From Chitinophagales bacterium (lineage in GTDB: Bacteria; Bacteroidota; Bacteroidia; Chitinophagales; JADIYW01), in assembly GCA_023957245.1 (NCBI GenBank), contig JAMLHJ010000016.1, positions 1 through 48,788 of the forward strand: a stretch of 48,788 nt of DNA. The letters are read 5' to 3'. How positions within the stretch are numbered: position 1 is the stretch's first letter; every line of letters begins with the position of its first letter. The notes beneath the pieces are model-generated. The model was not told the origin of the DNA, did not search any database, and saw only the letters and a list, made by a program, of their open reading frames with translations. A program made the position numbers and the translations under genes. Positions 44,345-48,788 of the stretch are shown piece after piece.

Positions 44345-45023
44345 AAAATGAATTTATATAAGCAATAGCTTCTTCTACATCATCTGTTAGCAAAAATAAA
44401 TCCAAATCTCCTTCTTTAATATAATGATGAGAGTTCAACATAGTAGAAGAAATCCATTTCATAAGACCTCCCCAATATCTTTTCCCAATAAAAACAAGAG
44501 GTATTCTATCAATCTTCTTTGTTTGAACTAAAGTCATAACTTCAAATACTTCATCCATAGTACCAAAACCACCAGGAAAAAAAACAAAGCCTTGAGCGTA
44601 TTTTACCAAAGCCACTTTCCTTACAAAGAAATAGTGAAAATTAATGATTTTATCAGAGTCTATATAAGGATTATGACCTTGTTCATGAGGTAATTCAATA
44701 TTCATTCCTACAGAACGCCCACCTGCCTTTCTAGCACCCAGATTGGCTGCTTCCATTATACCTGGCCCTCCTCCAGTTATCACTCCATAACCCTCCTCAA
44801 CAATTCTTTCAGAAATATCAGAAGCCATTTTATAATGCTTAGCATTTTTCTTAGTTCGTGCCGACCCAAATACAGAAATACATGGACCTATTTTATTCAT
44901 TTTCTCATAAGCATCAACAAATTCAGACATTATTCTAAAAATTGCCCAACTATTAGATGCATTAATCTGAGTCCAAGAACGATCTCTGTATGGTTTTTTA
45001 ATTTTAAATTCACGAGTTTCCAT
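44307..45023 (-). CDS. LOG-family (TIGR00730) nucleotide hydrolase
   Basis: I start it at 45023 (METREFKIKK), 7 bases after the symporter stop, for 238 residues. The longer frame from 45062 would overlap the symporter by 32 bases. The Rossmann fold has ISVFGSART, GYGVITGGGPGIMEAANLGA, and the LOG signature PGGFGTMDEVFE with its catalytic Glu. Members release nucleobases from nucleoside monophosphates (cytokinin-activating in plants). The cellular substrate in bacteria is uncertain. Confidence 0.9.
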   Translation of the reverse strand: METREFKIKKPYRDRSWTQINASNSWAIFRIMSEFVDAYEKMNKIGPCISVFGSARTKKNAKHYKMASDISERIVEEGYGVITGGGPGIMEAANLGARKAGGRSVGMNIELPHEQGHNPYIDSDKIINFHYFFVRKVALVKYAQGFVFFPGGFGTMDEVFEVMTLVQTKKIDRIPLVFIGKRYWGGLMKWISSTMLNSHHYIKEGDLDLFLLTDDVEEAIAYINSFYDQPECTMSPNF

Positions 45024-45030
45024 AAATAAT

Positions 45031-46575
45031 TTACTTAGTTTTTGATATACATAATAATCCAATTACAGTGATAATACCATTGATTAAAATCAATTCATTA
45101 CCAATCCGATAATTTAAAGAAATTTCAAAAGTTTGATTACACCATTGACCAATATTAAACATAACGGAGTTAAAAGCCCCTAAATTGCCTTCTTGATACA
45201 TAGTTTGTAATGCAGGGAAATTCAATATTGTTTTTAATGAGTGTCCAATTAAGGGAGAAATAACTGCTACAACTGGAACCCAAGCTTCTCGAAGTTTAAC
45301 TTTCGTAAATATACCCAAAAAGAATAACCCTAATAATGGGCCATAGGTATATCCAGCCAATAAGAAAACTAAATCAATAATTGCGATATTTTTATCATTG
45401 AGTACTTTAATACCTAAAATGACCAATAATAACAATACTGCAAAACAAAAATGAATAATATATCTAGTGTGTTTTAATTGAGATTCATCTTTCTCCTGAC
45501 CATCTTTCTTTAAAAAATCAATATAGAAAGAAGTTGTTAATGCTGTCAATACAGAATCAGAACTAGAAAAAGTAGCAGCCGACAACCCAATAATAAATAC
45601 TAATCCAGCCCAAAAACCCAAATGTTCAAATGCTAATAAGGGATACAACTCATCAGTTATTTGAGGGATAGATAAATTATTTTTTTCAGAGTAGATATAT
45701 AACAATACACCTAAACTCAGAAATAACAAATTCACTAGAATAACAACTATACTAAATGAATTGATATTGCGCTGAGCATCTTTTAAGCTCGGACAACTTA
45801 AATTTTTCTGCATCATATTTTGATCCAATCCAGTCATAGCAATAGCGATAAACATACCACCCAAAAATTGTTTCACAAAAAAATTAGTTTCTCTAAAATC
45901 CCAGAAAAACATCTTGCTATGCTCACTTTGATAGATAGCTTGAACTGTATCAATAATACCAAAATCTAAATCACGCATGATAAACAATATCGTCAATAAC
46001 AATCCCATTAATAATAACAAAGACTGCAAAGTATCAGTATAAACCAAAGTTTTAATTCCTCCTTTGTAGGTATATGCCAATATTAACCCAATTAAAATAG
46101 TGACAGACAGTTGAAATGGAATCCCTAGAGGATTAAATAAAAAAGTCTGCATAACTATTGCCGCCAAATATAAACGAGCAGCAGATCCAAATAAGCGTGA
46201 TAATAAAAAGAAAAATGAACCTGTTTTTTGAGATGTTACCCCAAATCGCTCCCTCAAATAGACATAAATACTTGTTAATTGCATTCTATAATAAATAGGA
46301 AGCAATACATAAGAAATCACGAGATAACCAAATAAATAACCTAAAACCAGCTGCATATAACTAAACTGGCTTTTACCAACTGCTCCAGGTACTGAGATAT
46401 AAGTAACTCCAGATAAAGAATCAGCAATTAGCCCAAAGGCGACTAAATACCAAGGAGATTTCCTATTACCTATAAAATAAGAATCATTATCTGCATCTTT
46501 TGATGTAATCTTTGAAATAAGAAGTAATAGTGAAAAATAACCTAGGATACAGATTAATATAAAAATTGGAGACAT
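45031..46575 (-). CDS. sodium:solute symporter (SSS family)
   Basis: The 514 residues form about 13 membrane helices with the SSS fold. There is a GLIADSLSGVTYISVPG segment in helix one to two, an AYTYKGGIKTLVYTDTLQ segment of the family signature, and the sodium-site helix ATFSSSDSVLTALTTSFYIDF. It uses the sodium gradient to import a small solute. The neighbours (LOG nucleotide hydrolase, M23 peptidase, peroxiredoxin) do not identify the solute. It is the first gene of this four-gene minus-strand run. Confidence 0.9.
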   Translation of the reverse strand: MSPIFILICILGYFSLLLLISKITSKDADNDSYFIGNRKSPWYLVAFGLIADSLSGVTYISVPGAVGKSQFSYMQLVLGYLFGYLVISYVLLPIYYRMQLTSIYVYLRERFGVTSQKTGSFFFLLSRLFGSAARLYLAAIVMQTFLFNPLGIPFQLSVTILIGLILAYTYKGGIKTLVYTDTLQSLLLLMGLLLTILFIMRDLDFGIIDTVQAIYQSEHSKMFFWDFRETNFFVKQFLGGMFIAIAMTGLDQNMMQKNLSCPSLKDAQRNINSFSIVVILVNLLFLSLGVLLYIYSEKNNLSIPQITDELYPLLAFEHLGFWAGLVFIIGLSAATFSSSDSVLTALTTSFYIDFLKKDGQEKDESQLKHTRYIIHFCFAVLLLLVILGIKVLNDKNIAIIDLVFLLAGYTYGPLLGLFFLGIFTKVKLREAWVPVVAVISPLIGHSLKTILNFPALQTMYQEGNLGAFNSVMFNIGQWCNQTFEISLNYRIGNELILINGIITVIGLLCISKTK

Positions 46576-46725
46576 TCAGCGATAATATATCAGATTGATT
46601 AAAAAACAATCACTAATCTAAGAAGAAATAATTTAACATGAATAGACATTGAAAACAATATTATTACTATAAGTAGTTATCTAAAAACAATATCACAAGA
46701 ATTATAACTTACAACATTGGTATAA

Positions 46726-46755
46726 CGAAAAATGCCCCGACAAAACTGTCAGGGC
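46726..46755 (-). terminator. intrinsic terminator of rpsA
   Basis: On the minus strand GCCCTGACA (46755-46747) pairs with TGTCGGGGC (46742-46734), with one U-G wobble and a 4-base loop. ATTTTTCG follows. It lies 23 bases after the rpsA stop. Confidence 0.88.
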
Positions 46756-46778
46756 ACCTTTATCATAAAGAGAGAAAA

Positions 46779-48569
46779 CTATTTAGAGTCTTTCTCCATT
46801 TGAGCTTTCAATTCAGAAAGAATATCCAAATCTCCCAAAGTAGATTTCTCTACTTTTGAGTTATTATCTCTTACTGCATCTTTAGCCTTTTTCTCTACTT
46901 TCTTCTTATCCTTAGTAGCTTTAGCTTTTTCTTCAACTTTTTGATCTTCAATTACACGAGTATGAGAAACGATAATTCTCTTCTCTTCTCTTTCAAATTC
47001 AATCACTTTAAATTCTAAAACTTCATCAACCTCAGCTAATTTGCCATCTTCTTTCTTAATGTGACGAGTAGGAGCAAAAGCTTCAATTCCATAAGGTAAT
47101 TGGATAATAGCACCTTTATCTTCTCTCTTCACAACAGTAGCTTCGTGAATAGAACCTACAGGGAAAATATTTTCAAAAGTATCCCAAGGATCTTCTTCCA
47201 ATTGTTTATGACCTAAAACAATTTTTCTGTTTTCACCATCAATCTCATTAACGATTACTTCCAATTCATCACCTACTTTAGTGTATTCAGAAGGATGATT
47301 GAAACGTTTAGTCCAAGACAAATCAGAAATGTGAACCATTCCACCAATTACATCATCCAATTCAACGAATACACCATAAGGAGTGATATTTTTCACTAAA
47401 CCTTTATGACGGCTGCCAACAGGATATTTCTCAGTAACCGCTTTCCAAGGGTCTTCTGTCATTTGTTTTAAGCTCAATGACATTTTACGTTCTTCTCTAT
47501 CAACAGTTACTACAACAGCTTTGAAAGCATCTCCTAAATGGAAGAAATCTCTTGAATTGATAGGTTGGTTGCTCCAGTTAACTTCAGAAACGTGAATTAA
47601 ACCTTCAACACCTGGAGTGATTTCTAAGAAAGCACCATAATCTTCAATGTTTACGATTTTACCTTCTACAACAGTTCCTTCAGTGATATCAGTTTGCAAT
47701 GTATCCCATGGATGAGGTTGTAATTGTTTCAAACCTAAAGAGATACGTTTTTTATTATCATCAAATTCTAGAACAGCAACATTGATTTTCTGATTCAATT
47801 CCAATACTTCATTTGGATGATTGATTCTACCCCAAGAGATATCAGTAATATAAAGTAATCCATCAACACCACCTAAGTCAATAAATGCACCGAAATCAGT
47901 AATATTTTTAATTACACCTTCAAGGATTTGCCCTTTTTCAAGTTTAGAAATAATTTCTTGACGTTGAGACTCTAAGTCGCTTTCAATAAGTGCTTTGTGA
48001 GAAACTACAGCATTTTTGATAACATCGTTGATTTTCACAACTTTGAATTCCATAGTTTTTCCAACAAATTGATCATAATCCAAAATAGGTTTAACATCTA
48101 TTTGAGATCCTGGAAGGAAAGTTTCCATTCCAAAAACATCAACGATAAGACCACCTTTGGTTTTGCTCACTACACGACCTGTAACAATGATATCTTGTTC
48201 ATGAGCATCAACAATTTTATCCCAAGCTTTAGTTAATTTAGCTTTCTTTCTAGATAAAATCAATTGACCTTTTTTGTTTTCTTTAGACTCAACATAAACC
48301 TCTACTTCATCTCCAACTTTAAGATCCAATTCTCTAAACTCAGAGCGAGGAATCAAACCGTCAGATTTAAAGCCGATATTTAAAACAATATCAGAGTCAG
48401 TAATTTGAGTAACAGTAGCATTTACAATTTCTCCTTCTTCAAAGGATTTAAATGTACCATCATAAAGCCCTTCTAATTCTTTCTTTTTATCAGAAGAGTA
48501 AGTTTGTGCGCCGTATTTGTTTACATTCCAGTCAAACGCTACAGCTTGTTGTTTTTGTTGTTCAGACAC
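46779..48569 (-). CDS. rpsA: 30S ribosomal protein S1
   Basis: The 596 residues contain six S1 RNA-binding domains, starting at about residues 42, 124, 208, 293, 381 and 467. Domains three to five have the strongest signatures (NITDFGAFIDLGGVDGLLY, GVEGLIHVSE, DVIGGMVHISDLSW). The first, second and sixth are more divergent, as usual. A charged Lys-rich tail (about 545-596) ends the protein. S1 recruits mRNA to the ribosome, which matters in Bacteroidota where Shine-Dalgarno sites are rare. It has its own strong promoter and terminator. Confidence 0.97.
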   Translation of the reverse strand: MSEQQKQQAVAFDWNVNKYGAQTYSSDKKKELEGLYDGTFKSFEEGEIVNATVTQITDSDIVLNIGFKSDGLIPRSEFRELDLKVGDEVEVYVESKENKKGQLILSRKKAKLTKAWDKIVDAHEQDIIVTGRVVSKTKGGLIVDVFGMETFLPGSQIDVKPILDYDQFVGKTMEFKVVKINDVIKNAVVSHKALIESDLESQRQEIISKLEKGQILEGVIKNITDFGAFIDLGGVDGLLYITDISWGRINHPNEVLELNQKINVAVLEFDDNKKRISLGLKQLQPHPWDTLQTDITEGTVVEGKIVNIEDYGAFLEITPGVEGLIHVSEVNWSNQPINSRDFFHLGDAFKAVVVTVDREERKMSLSLKQMTEDPWKAVTEKYPVGSRHKGLVKNITPYGVFVELDDVIGGMVHISDLSWTKRFNHPSEYTKVGDELEVIVNEIDGENRKIVLGHKQLEEDPWDTFENIFPVGSIHEATVVKREDKGAIIQLPYGIEAFAPTRHIKKEDGKLAEVDEVLEFKVIEFEREEKRIIVSHTRVIEDQKVEEKAKATKDKKKVEKKAKDAVRDNNSKVEKSTLGDLDILSELKAQMEKDSK

Positions 48570-48625
48570 AACTCAATTTTTAAGGTTAAAAAATAAATTT
48601 ATTCACATTGATATACAATGGAGTG

Positions 48626-48657
48626 CAAAGGTAGTAATAAAATAAATAAGAAGCAAA
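48626..48657 (-). promoter_or_regulatory. promoter of rpsA with -33 and -7 elements
   Basis: On the minus strand TTTG (48657-48654, inside a T-rich run) and TACCTTTG (48633-48626) are 20 bases apart, close to the ideal Bacteroidota sigma-ABfr promoter. The leader to the rpsA start is about 50 bases. This is the best promoter match in the window. Confidence 0.75.
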
Positions 48658-48701
48658 AAACAACACAATAAAAGCATATAGTATCAACAATATAGGTACA
48701 A

Positions 48702-48745
48702 TAAAAAACACCAAAGCCCTATGCTTATGCATAAGGCTTTGGTGT
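48702..48745 (-). terminator. rRNA operon terminator
   Basis: ACACCAAAGCC (48708-48718) pairs perfectly with GGCTTTGGTGT (48735-48745). An inner TATGC/GCATA stem (48720-48724, 48729-48733) extends it. On the minus strand the hairpin is followed by TTTTTTAT. It stands a few bases beyond the 5S 3' end and about 50 bases before the rpsA promoter. Confidence 0.9.
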
Positions 48746-48751
48746 ATAATG

Positions 48752-48788
48752 GTTGGCGGCGACCTACTCTCCCACCCGCAAGGGGCAA
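48752..48788 (-). rRNA. rrf: 5S ribosomal RNA, 3' end only
   Basis: The minus strand reads GGGTGGGAGAGTAGGTCGCC, then GCC, the typical 3' portion of bacterial 5S rRNA. The gene runs off the right edge, so only about 35 of some 110 bases are present and the exact 3' base is approximate. 23S and 16S genes would lie beyond the window. Confidence 0.9.

Overview
The window is AT-rich chromosome from a member of the Bacteroidota. Three kinds of evidence support this. Several upstream regions carry the Bacteroidota -7 promoter element TAnnTTTG. Shine-Dalgarno sequences are mostly absent. Several proteins have forms typical of the phylum: a Cys-poor DksA/TraR protein, a long IleRS, a PolX with a decayed polymerase active site, a DUF1573 lipoprotein and an outer-membrane patatin with a surface-antigen barrel. 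A Saprospiria/Chitinophagia-like lineage is my guess, not a result. I see no prophage, insertion sequence, CRISPR array or tRNA.

Layout. 1-5.1 kb: a TMTC-like membrane glycosyltransferase with TPRs and a NupG-type nucleoside transporter. They are separated and followed by two long spacers (about 0.5 and 0.75 kb) built from the same dispersed repeat words. 5.1-8.8 kb: PolX and a large exported protein of unknown function, closed by a strong terminator. 8.8-9.5 kb: a gene-free spacer with a very long imperfect palindrome. 9.5-11.1 kb: DUF1573 lipoprotein, RuvX and peptide deformylase. 11.1-16.4 kb (minus): a complete cytochrome-c nitric oxide reductase operon norC-norB-norQ-norD-norE-norF. It has a Crp/Fnr-like site ahead of norC and a terminator-like hairpin between norB and norQ.

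16.8-29.4 kb is mostly housekeeping: an RluD-family pseudouridine synthase, a START-like protein, ileS-dksA-lspA, a tandem ABC ATPase, and rimP-nusA-infB with a hairpin leader. 29.5-33.6 kb has an outer-membrane patatin phospholipase convergent with an acyl-CoA ligase. 33.7-37.2 kb is a compact gene set: carbamoyltransferase, a 49-residue DUF5989-type membrane peptide, an SxtJ-like membrane protein and a DegT-family aminotransferase. This is the best candidate here for a poorly described system.

37.2-42.1 kb holds dihydrolipoyl dehydrogenase, acyl-CoA-binding protein, a second GT-C-like glycosyltransferase, and an ECF sigma factor overlapping a membrane TPR protein that is probably its partner. 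42.1-46.6 kb (minus) is a close-packed run of a sodium:solute symporter, a LOG-family protein, an M23 endopeptidase and a Bcp-type peroxiredoxin. 46.7-48.8 kb holds ribosomal protein S1 behind a textbook Bacteroidota promoter, then the terminator and the last bases of a 5S rRNA gene on the minus strand, so an rRNA operon lies just beyond the right edge.
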